DNA of 64,000 nucleotides from Candidatus Acidiferrales bacterium (GCA_035515795.1 DATJAY010000004.1:1-64000); one strand, 5' to 3'. Counted from the first letter of the stretch, positions 9,580 through 18,306 are shown. A program made the numbers and translations. Notes: generated by a model from the sequence alone, not told the origin.

Positions 9580-9790
9580 ACAGGGACAAATTAAAGTCGA
9601 CGGAACGATCACTGAGACTTTGCCGAACGCAACTTTTCATGTGAAGCTGGAGAACGGTCATGAGGTCCTGGCTCATATCTCCGGCAAGATGAGAATGAAT
9701 TTCATAAAAATTCTTGTAGGAGATAAGGTCACGGTGGAGCTTTCGCCGTATGATCTCAGCAAAGGCAGAATCATTTACCGTTACAAATAA
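9572..9790 (+). CDS. infA: Translation initiation factor IF-1
   Basis: IF-1 is an OB-fold protein that blocks the A site during initiation. The 72-residue product has the expected pattern [53 protein letters not shown]. It overlaps the end of map by eight bases. Length and sequence are standard. Confidence 0.98.
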   Translation: MAKQGQIKVDGTITETLPNATFHVKLENGHEVLAHISGKMRMNFIKILVGDKVTVELSPYDLSKGRIIYRYK

Positions 9791-9831
9791 ATATTTTGAA
9801 GTGGCAAAAATTTTATTAAAGAGAATCTAAG

Positions 9832-9948
9832 ATGAAAGTCAGAGCATCGGTCAGAAAACTTTGCGATAATTGCAAGGTGATAAAACGTAAAGGCGTCGTT
9901 AGAGTCATTTGCAAGAAGAACCCCAAACACAAACAGCGCCAGGGGTGA
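9832..9948 (+). CDS. rpmJ: 50S ribosomal protein L36, zinc-binding form
   Basis: Reading from the ATG at 9832 gives a 38-residue basic protein beginning [20 protein letters not shown] and ending NPKHKQRQG. Three cysteines (C11, C14, C27) and H33 form the C-C-C-H zinc site of the standard L36, which stabilises the 50S factor-binding region. The start context is GAGAATCTAAG. Its place between infA and rpsM is conserved in nearly all bacteria. Confidence 0.97.
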   Translation: MKVRASVRKLCDNCKVIKRKGVVRVICKKNPKHKQRQG

Positions 9949-10007
9949 GAGAGAATAAGGTGTCAGTCGATGACGGATGCCGATAGTTAACAAAAAGGAG
10001 AATTAAG

Positions 10008-10391
10008 TTGGCGAGAATTGCTGGAGTAGATTTACCGAAAGCCAAGCGCGCTGGCTACGGTTTGACATATATCTTCGGGATCGGTCACCATTCCGCCCTG
10101 CAAATATTGGACAAGGCAGGTGTGGATCCGACGAAGCATGTCGGTGAGCTGACCGATGAGGAAGTCGCGAGAATTCGACAGGTGATTACTTCGGATTACA
10201 AAGTTGAAGGCGCACTCAGAAGTGAGACACAAATGAATATCAAGCGCCTCATGGATATCGGTAGTTACCGCGGGCTCAGACATCGTAAGGGGCTTCCTGT
10301 GAGAGGACAGCGCACAAGGACGAATTCCCGCACCCGTAAGGGAAAAAGACGAACAGTTGCAGGGAAGAAGAAAGTTTTAGCTAAGAAGTAA
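10008..10391 (+). CDS. rpsM: 30S ribosomal protein S13
   Basis: S13 in the 30S head contacts the large subunit and P-site tRNA. The gene starts with TTG at 10008 after AAAAAGGAG. The product (127 residues) has [34 protein letters not shown], the helix-hairpin-helix region, and the basic tail [20 protein letters not shown]. The 59 bases after rpmJ hold only the leader. Confidence 0.98.
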   Translation: MARIAGVDLPKAKRAGYGLTYIFGIGHHSALQILDKAGVDPTKHVGELTDEEVARIRQVITSDYKVEGALRSETQMNIKRLMDIGSYRGLRHRKGLPVRGQRTRTNSRTRKGKRRTVAGKKKVLAKK

Positions 10392-10409
10392 AAAATAGGA
10401 GATTTTGAT

Positions 10410-10796
10410 TTGGCGAAGGTTGCAAGCAAGAAGCGGAAAAAAACATCGGTCGATGCTCATGGAATAGCGCATATAAAAGCAACATTCAACAACACCGTTG
10501 TTGCTCTGACAGACATCTATGGAAACATTGTGGCGTGGTCATCTGCCGGCAAGATGGGATTCAAAGGGTCGAGAAAGAGCACACCGTATTCGGCGCAGAT
10601 GGCCGCAGAGGCGGCAGCGAAGGAAGCTGCAAATCTGGGAATGAAGAAAGTAGAAGTGCTCGTGAAAGGCCCCGGGTCAGGCCGCGAGGCAGCTATCAGA
10701 GCGCTGCAAACCGGCGGTCTGGAAATTACAAGCATACGCGACGTCACGCCTATTCCGCATAACGGTTGCAGGCCCCCAAAGAGACGCAGAGTTTAA
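10410..10796 (+). CDS. rpsK: 30S ribosomal protein S11
   Basis: S11 lies on the 30S platform near the E-site codon. The gene starts with TTG at 10410 after TAGGAG. The product (128 residues) has [52 protein letters not shown] and the tail [18 protein letters not shown]. The order rpsM-rpsK-rpsD-rpoA-rplQ is the alpha operon. Confidence 0.98.
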   Translation: MAKVASKKRKKTSVDAHGIAHIKATFNNTVVALTDIYGNIVAWSSAGKMGFKGSRKSTPYSAQMAAEAAAKEAANLGMKKVEVLVKGPGSGREAAIRALQTGGLEITSIRDVTPIPHNGCRPPKRRRV

Positions 10797-10819
10797 TTAA
10801 AAATTTTTCGGAGTGGTAG

Positions 10820-11452
10820 ATGGCAAGATATGTTGACGCAAGTTGCAGACTTTGCAGAAGAGAGAGACAAAAACTGTTTTTAAAAGGAGTAAAGTGCTAC
10901 ACGGAGAAATGCCCGCTCGAGAGGCGTAACTACGCTCCCGGTCAACACGGACTCCGCAGAAGAGCAAAGGTGAGCGAGTATGGAGTGCAGCTTCGCGAAA
11001 AACAAAAAGTGAAGAGGATTTACGGAGTGTTTGAACAGCAATTCAGACGCTACTTCGAGATGGCGACTCATCAAAAAGGAAGAACCGGCGAGAACCTGCT
11101 GAAACTTCTTGAGCGAAGACTCGATAATGTTTTGTATAGAATCGGATTTGCTCCATCCAGGAAATCTGCAAGGCAGCTTGTGCTCCACGGCCACTTTATG
11201 GTTAACGGCAGAAAAGTCGACGTCGGGTCTTTTCTACTCAGAGCGGGTGATGTAATCAAGGTTGCGGAGCGAAGCAACCAGGTCGATACGATTCACTCCT
11301 CCTTGAAACGAGTTAAAGACGGAATGTTGCCGTCGTATTTGCAGCTTGACAAGGCACAACTTACCGGTACATTTCTGCAAATCCCGGAACGCGCTGAAAT
11401 ACCGCTCCCGGATGTTAACGAGCAACTTATCGTCGAACTGTATTCCAAATAA
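10820..11452 (+). CDS. rpsD: 30S ribosomal protein S4, zinc-finger form
   Basis: S4 initiates 30S assembly and, in many bacteria, represses the alpha operon by binding its mRNA. The 210-residue product has an N-terminal four-cysteine cluster (C9, C12, C26, C31; CRLCRRE then [11 protein letters not shown]) and [11 protein letters not shown]. The S4 RNA-binding domain follows ([20 protein letters not shown]). No pseudoknot operator was recognised upstream of rpsM. Confidence 0.98.
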   Translation: MARYVDASCRLCRRERQKLFLKGVKCYTEKCPLERRNYAPGQHGLRRRAKVSEYGVQLREKQKVKRIYGVFEQQFRRYFEMATHQKGRTGENLLKLLERRLDNVLYRIGFAPSRKSARQLVLHGHFMVNGRKVDVGSFLLRAGDVIKVAERSNQVDTIHSSLKRVKDGMLPSYLQLDKAQLTGTFLQIPERAEIPLPDVNEQLIVELYSK

Positions 11453-11538
11453 TACCATGGTACGTCTGAATTTCAGGATTAACGAAATCTTGAGAATTCT
11501 CTGAATCCAGGTCAAATTTTAATTGAGGTGAAAATCTA

Positions 11539-12528
11539 ATGAGCACCGTGAAATTGCAAATGCCCGAAACGATAGTTTTAGACCAATCAACCTATAGCAA
11601 CAATTTCGGCCGGTTTTTTGTGGAGCCGCTGGAACGCGGCTTCGGGACAACTTTAGGAAATTCATTCAGACGAGTTCTTTTGTCTTCAATTCCGGGATGG
11701 GCATTTACCCATTTTAGGATTCCAGGTGCTCTTCATGAGTTTTCGACCATAAAGGGTCTGTCGGAAGATCTCGTCGACTTTACCCTGAACTTGAAGGGTG
11801 TCCGGATCAAGCTGATAGATAAGAAATTGAACAAAATAAATCTTAAGCTGAAAGGTCCGATGGATTTCAAAGCTGAAGAAATTCAGAGGCAGTATCCGCA
11901 GATTGAGGTTTTGAATCCGGAACATCACGTAGGAACGTTGAGCGATTCTAAGGAATTGGAAATTGAATTGCGGATAGGAAGAGGAAAAGGTTATGAGCCC
12001 AGTGAGGATCATAAACTCACCGAGGCGCCGGAGGATCTGGTCTCGATAGACGCACTTTTTTCTCCGATCAAAAATGTCAGGTTCTTTGTCCAGCCGACCG
12101 GAGTCGGTGAGAAAACGACACTCGAAAAATTGACGATTGAAATCGAGACCGACGGTTCCATAACTCCTGAAGATGCATTGACCACTGCTGCGAAGATGTT
12201 GCAGGACCACATCCAATTATTCTTGAATCTTGGAATACATCAGGAATCCTCGGACGAGAGTTCGGCGGCGGAGGAAGAGGCTGCACGAATCAGAAAACTA
12301 TTGAAAATGTCGGTGGACGAACTCGAACTTTCCGTCCGAGCTCACAATTGCCTGAAAGCTGCAAACATCCACACCATTTCTGAACTCGTGAACAAAGATG
12401 AGGCGGAACTTCTTCGCTTCAGAAACTTCGGACGGAAATCGCTGGCCGAACTCGCTGAGAAAATCGGGAGCATGGGACTCAATTTTGGGATGGACATCAG
12501 CAAGTATTTGAAAGACGACAACGAATAA
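11539..12528 (+). CDS. rpoA: RNA polymerase alpha subunit
   Basis: Alpha dimerises to nucleate RNA polymerase assembly; its C-terminal domain contacts UP elements and activators. The N-terminal domain (about 1-235) has FVEPLERGFGTTLGNSFRRV, with assembly motif RRVLLSSIPGWA, and the C-terminal domain (about 255-325) has ELELSVRAHNCLKAANI and RNFGRKSLAELAEKI with the helix-hairpin-helix. A Glu/Ala/Ser-rich linker joins them. The product is 329 residues. A 13-bp inverted repeat lies between its stop and rplQ. Confidence 0.98.
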   Translation: MSTVKLQMPETIVLDQSTYSNNFGRFFVEPLERGFGTTLGNSFRRVLLSSIPGWAFTHFRIPGALHEFSTIKGLSEDLVDFTLNLKGVRIKLIDKKLNKINLKLKGPMDFKAEEIQRQYPQIEVLNPEHHVGTLSDSKELEIELRIGRGKGYEPSEDHKLTEAPEDLVSIDALFSPIKNVRFFVQPTGVGEKTTLEKLTIEIETDGSITPEDALTTAAKMLQDHIQLFLNLGIHQESSDESSAAEEEAARIRKLLKMSVDELELSVRAHNCLKAANIHTISELVNKDEAELLRFRNFGRKSLAELAEKIGSMGLNFGMDISKYLKDDNE

Positions 12529-12541
12529 GTTGAAAGCTAAT

Positions 12542-12588
12542 AGTGAAGAGCTAAAAACGGGACGCTCCATTATTCTTAACTCTTCACT
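12542..12588. repeat. Imperfect inverted repeat between rpoA and rplQ
   Basis: AGTGAAGAGCTAA (12542-12554) pairs with TTAACTCTTCACT (12576-12588) over 13 positions with one mismatch, leaving a 21-base loop. There is no T-run after it, so it does not look like an intrinsic terminator. The arm sequence resembles an AT-rich repeat in the region around 16586-16656. It may be a small dispersed palindromic element or an RNA-processing hairpin. Confidence 0.6.
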
Positions 12589-12615
12589 CCTGAAAGAATT
12601 GCGGAGTTTATTGAA

Positions 12616-13101
12616 ATGAGACATCTGAATAAAGGAAGAAAACTGAAGAGAACGGCGAGTCATCGAGAGGCGCTGATGGAATCGCTGGCAACAAGCTTGA
12701 TTCTTTACAAGCAAGTGCGGACGACTCTTGCTAAGGCAAAGGAAATGCGCAGTTTTATTGAGCCTCTGATCACGAAGGCAAAGAGCGATGGGGTTCCTGC
12801 ACGGCGACAAGTTGCAAGATTTATCAAGAATCGGGATGCGGTGAAGATTCTTTTTAGTGAGATCGCGCCAAAGGTTATGGAGAGAGCAGGCGGATATACG
12901 AGAGTAGTGAAGTTGGGTCAACGGCATGGTGATGGCGGCGAGGTAGCCATTATCGAGCTGGTCGACTTCAATGCCGCCGACGAAGCGGAGAAGCGTCGGA
13001 AACAACCGAAGGAAAAAGAAGCTCAGCCAAAGGAAGAGAAATCTGAAAAGGCTACTTCAGGACAGGAATCAAAAGCAGAGTCCGCTGCCTCAAGGCAGTA
13101 A
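12616..13101 (+). CDS. rplQ: 50S ribosomal protein L17 with charged C-terminal tail
   Basis: L17 lies near the exit tunnel rim. The start MRHLNKGRKLKRTASHREAL is invariant, and the core ends near residue 121 with GDGGEVAIIELVDF. About 40 further residues are almost only Lys, Glu, Gln, Ala and Ser (for example RRKQPKEKEAQPKEEKSEK), so the 161-residue protein is longer than the usual 116-130. The composition resembles the N-terminal extension of L5 in the same cluster. It closes the alpha operon. Confidence 0.97.
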   Translation: MRHLNKGRKLKRTASHREALMESLATSLILYKQVRTTLAKAKEMRSFIEPLITKAKSDGVPARRQVARFIKNRDAVKILFSEIAPKVMERAGGYTRVVKLGQRHGDGGEVAIIELVDFNAADEAEKRRKQPKEKEAQPKEEKSEKATSGQESKAESAASRQ

Positions 13102-13183
13102 TCGACACCTCCACCAGAGAGGCGCCCAATAAAGGACCAGCCGTGAAAGAAAAACTGTCACAGGCCGTCATTGTCTGGGTAGA

Positions 13184-13212
13184 TTGAAATTTTCCCGCCT
13201 TTTTACTAAATT
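13184..13212 (+). promoter_or_regulatory. Candidate promoter of engB
   Basis: TTGAAA (13184-13189) is followed 17 bases later by TAAATT (13207-13212), inside the AT-rich run TACTAAATTATAAATG. It lies 45 bases before the engB ATG in the 155-base gap after rplQ. Matches to the sigma-70 consensus are partial, and promoters in this phylum may differ, so this is only a candidate. Confidence 0.35.
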
Positions 13213-13256
13213 ATAAATGATGTGAACAAGTCTAACTTTGATGGGGATATGACCTT

Positions 13257-13853
13257 ATGAAAATTGACACGGCGAAATTTGTGACCAGTGCTGTGGACTA
13301 CTCCCAAGTACCGGACACGGAATTACCGGAGATCGCATTTATCGGCAGGTCAAATGTCGGCAAGTCTTCCCTGATAAATAAGCTCTGCAATAAAAAGAAT
13401 CTTGCGCAGGCAAGTTCAACTCCCGGGAAAACACGTTCTTTGAATTTTTTCCTGATAAACGAGGAGCGTTACTTCGTTGATCTACCGGGGTACGGTTACG
13501 CTATTGCTCCTGAACATATGAAATCAAGCTGGGCGAAACTAGTCGAAACCTACCTTCAAGAGCGAAAGCAGTTAAAACTTGTAATCCAGATATTGGACGC
13601 GCGACACGAACCGATGGAGTTGGACAAGATAATGATAGGCTGGCTTGAATTCTACAAAATCCCCTACGTGATAGTCATGACAAAAGCTGACAAGCTTTCC
13701 CAGAACAAGATGAACACGCACATGGCCCGTGCAAAGGCCCAGCTGCCGAACCTGAGGCTCTGTCAGTGCTTCTTACCTTTCTCGGCAATCTCCGGACAGG
13801 GACGGCCCGAGCTTGTGAAACTCATAGATGACTTCTCGCAGTCGAAAGACTGA
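13257..13853 (+). CDS. engB: Ribosome biogenesis GTPase YsxC/EngB
   Basis: EngB is an essential small GTPase that acts in late 50S assembly. The G1 loop GRSNVGKSSLINKL, the G2 threonine in STPGKT, G3 DLPGYGYA and G4 TKADK are all present, giving a 198-residue protein of family length. It lies after its own leader, 155 bases from rplQ, and next to ribosomal genes, which suits its job. The gene on its far side is transcribed towards it, so the unit ends here. Confidence 0.97.
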   Translation: MKIDTAKFVTSAVDYSQVPDTELPEIAFIGRSNVGKSSLINKLCNKKNLAQASSTPGKTRSLNFFLINEERYFVDLPGYGYAIAPEHMKSSWAKLVETYLQERKQLKLVIQILDARHEPMELDKIMIGWLEFYKIPYVIVMTKADKLSQNKMNTHMARAKAQLPNLRLCQCFLPFSAISGQGRPELVKLIDDFSQSKD

Positions 13854-13958
13854 GAGAAACAGGCTTAAATTCTACTTACACTATTAGGCGGGACCGCGGT
13901 GACGATGCGGGTCCAGCGTGTCGACCTCGCCTTGCTGCCCCTTAGCCGGCATAGATCT

Positions 13959-15116
13959 TCAGCCTCGTGAGCTCACTGCGGCTTTGTCTATCGCCATCAC
14001 TTTAGAAATCATCCATCCAACAACACCAAGCCCCGCAACGAACAGAAGAAGAAAAATTATCATCGGGCTCCACTGAGTGTTTACGGTCTCCGTTGTAATA
14101 TCCCGAAATCGAGATAGCTCTGTATTCTGCACCCACTGCCTGCTGATTGCATTCAATGTTATGACCACGAACTGCGCAAGTGCCGCAGTCGCTACCAAGC
14201 TCTTACTCGGCAGCAGATTCGATTTGACTCTCATGAACATCAGCAGCATAGCAAGCCATGGAGCACCGGGTGAAAGTGCGGTAAAGATGAAAAGAACAAT
14301 CACCGATGGAGAATTACCAACGCGAGTCAGTGTGAACTCATCCAGCGCGCCGAAAATGTACCAGCTTCCGGTAACGGCGAACCAAATCGCTGCAAAGGTG
14401 AAAATGCCGAAGGCAAATCGTATAGCCCACGCCTTGTATCCGCTCGACGTAGAATCTTTTCTGAAGTAAAAAGCATCGAACACAATGTAAACAGCCGTCG
14501 TCATCATCGCTATCCCGAACATCATCAGCCACCGGGGAAACAGGGTCGGATCGGAAATGTTCAAGGCCTGGCCCGTCACTGCTCCTGCCGCGTTCGTTCG
14601 TTCGAAGATTCTTGTCCACTCGTTTACATTTACCATCAAACTAAAGTTGTTGGCAAAAAGAAATCCGATAATTATGAAAAGGATCGAGCTTACCCACGCC
14701 GATGCGACAGCGAATTTCGTCTTCCTGTTATTTCGAACGTTGAGCGAGTAGACGTAGACGCCATAGTAAGCAAAGACCAGAAGGAAGATCACGCTCAGCC
14801 ACGGCCATCCTATTAAAACTCCGGCCGGATAGTAAAATTGATAATAGCTGACCTGTGTGAAGAGAAGAGGAACGATGCCGAGGTTGACACCCATTGCAAC
14901 GATTATCGGCATACTTCGAGAAAGACGATGGGAAAGCTCTTCTGCGTGATTTTTCCCGAACGTTCCAAAGACCGCGACGATCAACATCCCGGCATACCAG
15001 ATATTCATCGGGATCATGTGAAGAATAAATCCTAGGACTTTGAAGAAAGTTATGAACCAGAATGGTGCGGGGTTTCCGAGCGGTGAGGATGGCGCGATAA
15101 GATCTTGTGGATTCAT
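13959..15116 (-). CDS. Second membrane subunit of a cytochrome bd-superfamily complex
   Basis: The 385-residue product is an integral membrane protein with about nine hydrophobic segments. It lies downstream of the CydA-like gene and overlaps it by four bases (ATGA), so the two are co-translated. It does not look like classical CydB. The beginning FFKVLGFILHMIPMNIWYAG carries H33 in the first segment, and the protein has the size and layout of the second, CydA-derived subunit of the CydAA'/OR-N branch of the bd superfamily. That assignment is an inference. Which haems it binds cannot be decided from the sequence. No third subunit gene is next to it. Confidence 0.7.
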   Translation of the reverse strand: MNPQDLIAPSSPLGNPAPFWFITFFKVLGFILHMIPMNIWYAGMLIVAVFGTFGKNHAEELSHRLSRSMPIIVAMGVNLGIVPLLFTQVSYYQFYYPAGVLIGWPWLSVIFLLVFAYYGVYVYSLNVRNNRKTKFAVASAWVSSILFIIIGFLFANNFSLMVNVNEWTRIFERTNAAGAVTGQALNISDPTLFPRWLMMFGIAMMTTAVYIVFDAFYFRKDSTSSGYKAWAIRFAFGIFTFAAIWFAVTGSWYIFGALDEFTLTRVGNSPSVIVLFIFTALSPGAPWLAMLLMFMRVKSNLLPSKSLVATAALAQFVVITLNAISRQWVQNTELSRFRDITTETVNTQWSPMIIFLLLFVAGLGVVGWMISKVMAIDKAAVSSRG

Positions 15117-16543
15117 TTCCCAATACCTCCTCCCTTCATTTGGGTTATGTCGGATTTTGAACGAATTGTTTCTCCCGAAAATATCATCCCGCTCGGGGAG
15201 TTGAGGGATATGCTTTCAAGAAATTTTGTTAGCAATATAGCCTCCTCCCTAGTTCCGCACCATGGCGGCATAAAGTAATGTGCCTTGTCGAGGTGGGTCA
15301 CCACCGTATTGATCATGCTTTCACTCCAGCCGCGGGTGTATTCAGACACGCCCGAGAATCCTTTTTCCGAATGACAATCATTGCAATGATATTGGAAGAG
15401 GATTTTTCCAACCGCAAGTTGATCCGTTTCAGGCAACTGCAACAGTTTTGCACCATCTATATTTCCGTCCAAACCCATGACCTGCGGGTAGTGAGATCTA
15501 ACAAATGCTTTTGTCCAGACCCCGCCGTTAAGGTATCCGGTCGCCTGCAGCTTTGGTATCTCTGAAGTGAGGACGTTGTTTCCTACCACATAATTATAGA
15601 TGATGAAGGGTTTGCGCACACCTTCGCGGATGAACTCGCCGGTCGATGTGGCTGCTATTCCGATCGCAAAATATAGTATCGCAAATCCCGGATTGATCCA
15701 GCCCGGGTTCTTATGCGGGCCGAAGTACAGCATGAAGAAAACGACCGCCGAGGCTGCGAAGACGAGTGCGGTCAATACATTCAATGCGCTGGCGCCGGCG
15801 AGAGCTGCTTTACTGCTCGCAGGAAGGTTTATGTACCACCATGCTCCTCCGATCGTCACGAGCGCGGCTCCCACCATCGACCACGTAGCCGTTCTAGTTT
15901 CGACCAGAGATCGCAGATTTGAGTCGTTCTTCAATTTGAATGCCGCGTGCAAATAAATGTAGAGCGATGCCATCAGGAGGGAAGCTCCGCTTCTTGCGAC
16001 AATCTGAGGCAACGTTTGCGGATTAAAAAATGCTACCCACATTCCTTTGTCGGGAGTCCAGGTTCCGATGTCAAGTTGGAACGCCGTAATGCCGGTTATT
16101 ATCACGAGGCTCATATAGGCCGATACAGCATAGATCCAGCCTATGATCTTGTGCGTATGCGGGTCCAACTTTCCCCAGTAGTAGAAGAAAATAAATGCGG
16201 ACGAAATCTCGAGCACGAAGAAGACGTACTCCATCGCCCATCCGAAAACGAATATATGAATCAACGATTCCGTGGCGAGTGGAGAGGAGAGTCCAATTAT
16301 CCACCATATTCCGACCCCGGTTATTGCCCCGAAGACAACGGTGAGGAGGATAAAGAAAAACGTGTGTGATCTCAGGTAATCGAGAAGAGATTTGTTGTTT
16401 ATTTTGTAGGCGTGAGAAACCTCACCTGCTAATACTATTCCACCGCCAACGGCGTACAACGAGGTGAAAATATGGATCGTGGCGATTAAAGCGATGAGCA
16501 TTGGGGAGGTGAGGTATGGTACGTACCACCATGGATAATGCAT
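15113..16543 (-). CDS. CydA-like quinol oxidase subunit with C-terminal cytochrome c site
   Basis: The first about 320 residues align with CydA: H24 in ALIATIHIFTSLYAVGG matches the haem ligand His19 of E. coli CydA, PLATESLIHIF matches the PLAIEGLMAFF helix with its conserved Glu, NPQTLPQIVARSG matches the NPxxxPQ segment, and REGVRKPFIIYNYV matches the GRQPW region. Around residues 385-389 a CNDCH motif gives one covalent haem c site, followed by YFMPPW, a plausible Met ligand. The glutamate matching E. coli E107 appears to be absent. The usual Q-loop is not recognisable. The likely role is a quinol- or cytochrome-linked terminal oxidase in the inner membrane. Confidence 0.75.
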   Translation of the reverse strand: MHYPWWYVPYLTSPMLIALIATIHIFTSLYAVGGGIVLAGEVSHAYKINNKSLLDYLRSHTFFFILLTVVFGAITGVGIWWIIGLSSPLATESLIHIFVFGWAMEYVFFVLEISSAFIFFYYWGKLDPHTHKIIGWIYAVSAYMSLVIITGITAFQLDIGTWTPDKGMWVAFFNPQTLPQIVARSGASLLMASLYIYLHAAFKLKNDSNLRSLVETRTATWSMVGAALVTIGGAWWYINLPASSKAALAGASALNVLTALVFAASAVVFFMLYFGPHKNPGWINPGFAILYFAIGIAATSTGEFIREGVRKPFIIYNYVVGNNVLTSEIPKLQATGYLNGGVWTKAFVRSHYPQVMGLDGNIDGAKLLQLPETDQLAVGKILFQYHCNDCHSEKGFSGVSEYTRGWSESMINTVVTHLDKAHYFMPPWCGTREEAILLTKFLESISLNSPSGMIFSGETIRSKSDITQMKGGGIGK

Positions 16544-16585
16544 TCAGTCCTCCGAAAAGGTTACGGCACAATTGAACGATGATGT

Positions 16586-16656
16586 ATAGTGAAAAGTCTA
16601 TAATGAATGGTCAACGGTGAGACCGCATTTTCTTTTGTCGATTCACTTTTAACTAT
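16586..16656. repeat. Inverted repeat beside tRNA-Ser
   Basis: ATAGTGAAAAGT (16586-16597) is complementary to ACTTTTAACTAT (16645-16656) except at one position. The arms enclose 47 bases. It sits between the CydA-like gene and tRNA-Ser and has the AT-rich, TCACTATTC-like look of dispersed repeats. It could also be a leftover of duplicated intergenic sequence. Confidence 0.45.
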
Positions 16657-16661
16657 TTTTG

Positions 16662-16748
16662 CGGAGAGGGAGGGATTCGAACCCTCGATACCCCGAAGGG
16701 TATTCCGGTTTTCAAGACCGGTCGATTCAACCACTCTCGCACCTCTCC
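16662..16748 (-). tRNA. tRNA-Ser, anticodon TGA
   Basis: Read on the minus strand, the acceptor GGAGAGG (16748-16742) pairs with CCTCTCC (16669-16663). The D arm TGCGAGAGTGGTTGAATCG, the anticodon stem CCGGT-loop-ACCGG with TGA in the loop, a long variable arm TACCCTTCGGGGTA (typical of class II tRNAs) and the T arm GAGGGTTCGAATCCCTC are all present. The 3' CCA is not encoded. It reads UCA and probably other UCN codons. Confidence 0.96.
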
Positions 16749-16851
16749 AGTACGTCCTGGCACGATTTTTGGCTCCGGCCATGGTTGATGGCCGCCATGC
16801 GTTCAGGGACTACAGCAACAATTTACAGGTCTTCAGATAGAGTTACAATTC

Positions 16852-17490
16852 TTATAGCTGATTTCCCTCGAGTGACCTCTTGAAGATCACGAAGTTCAGG
16901 CCAAATGGAATCGGATGAGTATATTCGCCGGGTTTCAGTTTCTGAAGCACGTCTTGAACTTCATCTTCATACATGTGAATATCCACGGGCCCTAAATCTC
17001 CGCCATTTTGTGCTGAAGGGGAAGCGGAATATTTTTTAGCCAGAGACTCAAAACTATCTCCGGTCTGCAACGCAGCGTAGGCTGAATCGGCATCTGCCAT
17101 AGTGGTACACATGATTTCTGAAAGCTTCATCATTAGAGGCGGCGACGGGATGACATGAGCAAGTTGTGAAATCTTTAACTGGATCGGCTTCCCGTTAGCC
17201 ATAGCGGGTGAGTATCTCCATTGAAGAATGCACTTTACTGCCGCAGAATCCCATTGCGGATCGCCTGTAGAATTCTGAAGTTGTGCATAAAGGACTTTGC
17301 CTTCCTTGCTAATGAGCAGGTCCATTTTGAGATTGAAGTCAGATGATTTGAGAGCCGGTGGCGGAGAAGGAAGTGGAATCTTCTGGATCAACGTCGGCGG
17401 AGTGATTTCCGATCCCATTTGTCCGAATGTCGCGCAGCCGACATACAGAAATACTACGAGTCCCAGCGGAAGAACCTTTAACCCTGACAT
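16852..17490 (-). CDS. Lipoprotein with TonB-C-like and parvulin domains
   Basis: The 212-residue product begins MSGLKVLPLGLVVFLYVGC, a likely lipoprotein signal with C19, though the lipobox is imperfect. Residues about 45-110 look like a TonB/TolA C-terminal domain (KMDLLISKEGKVLYAQL, SAAVKCILQWRYSPAMANG). Residues about 130-208 look like a PpiC parvulin domain (DSFESLAKKYS, SPSAQNGGDLGPV, FGLNFVIFKR). This is an unusual pairing, suggesting a periplasmic foldase tethered to a membrane. AAAGGAG precedes the ATG. It is divergent from the rimP operon. Domain calls are from pattern only. Confidence 0.7.
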   Translation of the reverse strand: MSGLKVLPLGLVVFLYVGCATFGQMGSEITPPTLIQKIPLPSPPPALKSSDFNLKMDLLISKEGKVLYAQLQNSTGDPQWDSAAVKCILQWRYSPAMANGKPIQLKISQLAHVIPSPPLMMKLSEIMCTTMADADSAYAALQTGDSFESLAKKYSASPSAQNGGDLGPVDIHMYEDEVQDVLQKLKPGEYTHPIPFGLNFVIFKRSLEGNQL

Positions 17491-17815
17491 AGTAATCTCC
17501 TTTCTTTGTTCGTTGTTTTTACATTACTAACAAATGTTTTTAAAAGCAACTCTGGGGCCTTGTGGTCCAGTAGACTCGCTCGTGGACCTTGTCTCGTGTC
17601 AAAAACAAGAATAATGTCTCCACCAATAGAGGCAACTGATGGAGAAATCTCGACCGAAAACATGCAAAAGGACTTTTCTTAAGGTTTTGATCCATAGACT
17701 CAGGCGCTCCTTTGCTGAAAGAGCTGTGGTGTGGGTTGAACAAGTAGATTCCTTAATGTATATTGCTTTACTCCGACTAGTGGCCCGGAATTTCTGGGCT
17801 ATTTTTTTAGAAGAT
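17491..17815. other. Divergent intergenic region before the rimP operon
   Basis: These 325 bases separate the lipoprotein gene (-) from rimP (+). The minus gene's ribosome binding site is at about 17493-17502. A candidate promoter for rimP lies at 17736-17764. A longer in-frame start for rimP at 17639 would add 59 residues that do not resemble the family, so I treat that stretch as leader. Nothing else was recognised. Confidence 0.6.
17736..17764 (+). promoter_or_regulatory. Candidate promoter of the rimP-nusA-infB operon
   Basis: TTGAAC (17736-17741) and TATATT (17759-17764) are separated by 17 bases, a good sigma-70 layout (5/6 and 5/6 matches). They lie about 50 bases before the rimP ATG. 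A strong site is expected here because nusA and infB are highly expressed in all bacteria. Confidence 0.45.
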
Positions 17816-18274
17816 ATGGAAAAAACAGAGAAAATAGAGAGTTTAAAGAGATTGTTGAAACCGGCGATCGAAAGTAACGGAGCCTTCTTGGTAGATATTT
17901 CTCTTAAGGGAGACCAACGGCGGCCACTCCTTGAGGTCTTTTGTGAGACAGAGAGCGGAATATCAATTGACAAGTGTGCGGAGATTAGCAGAGAAATATT
18001 ACCGTTGATCGACTCATCCAGAGTTCTGGGAGATAATTTCCGTTTAGATGTCTCTTCGCCGGGTATAGGAGTGCCACTGAAGGACAAGAGGCAATTTAAA
18101 AGAAACATCGGCAAGCTGATGTCCATCAAGTACCGTGACGAGCTAGAGGTGAAACATATTGAAGGCGATATGATCGATATAAAAGATGAGAAAATGGTCG
18201 TAAAGACGCAAAGTGGTACGGTCGAAGTCGGTTTTGATTTGGTCGATGAAGCAATTGTAAAAATAAGATGGTGA
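17816..18274 (+). CDS. rimP: Ribosome maturation factor RimP
   Basis: RimP helps assemble the central 30S domain around S12. The ATG at 17816 gives 152 residues (MEKTEKIESLKRLLKP), the family length. The N-terminal alpha/beta domain has GAFLVDISLKG and LLEVFCE, followed by SIDKCAEISREILPLID; the motif RLDVSSPGIGVPLKDKRQF is the RimP signature. The C-terminal Sm-like domain ends with EAIVKIRW. It opens the rimP-nusA-infB operon. Confidence 0.93.
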   Translation: MEKTEKIESLKRLLKPAIESNGAFLVDISLKGDQRRPLLEVFCETESGISIDKCAEISREILPLIDSSRVLGDNFRLDVSSPGIGVPLKDKRQFKRNIGKLMSIKYRDELEVKHIEGDMIDIKDEKMVVKTQSGTVEVGFDLVDEAIVKIRW

Positions 18275-18306
18275 CATCAACAACGAACGCCATCGGGAGA
18301 AGATAA

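Noticed and set aside
13891-13914. Hairpin in the gap between engB and the oxidase genes
   Set aside because: GGACC/GGTCC pairs with a bulge, but there is no T-run on either strand, so a terminator call is not justified.
16777-16793. GGCCAT/ATGGCC hairpin beside tRNA-Ser
   Set aside because: On the minus strand it is followed by A residues and not T residues, so it does not fit a terminator of the minus-strand gene.
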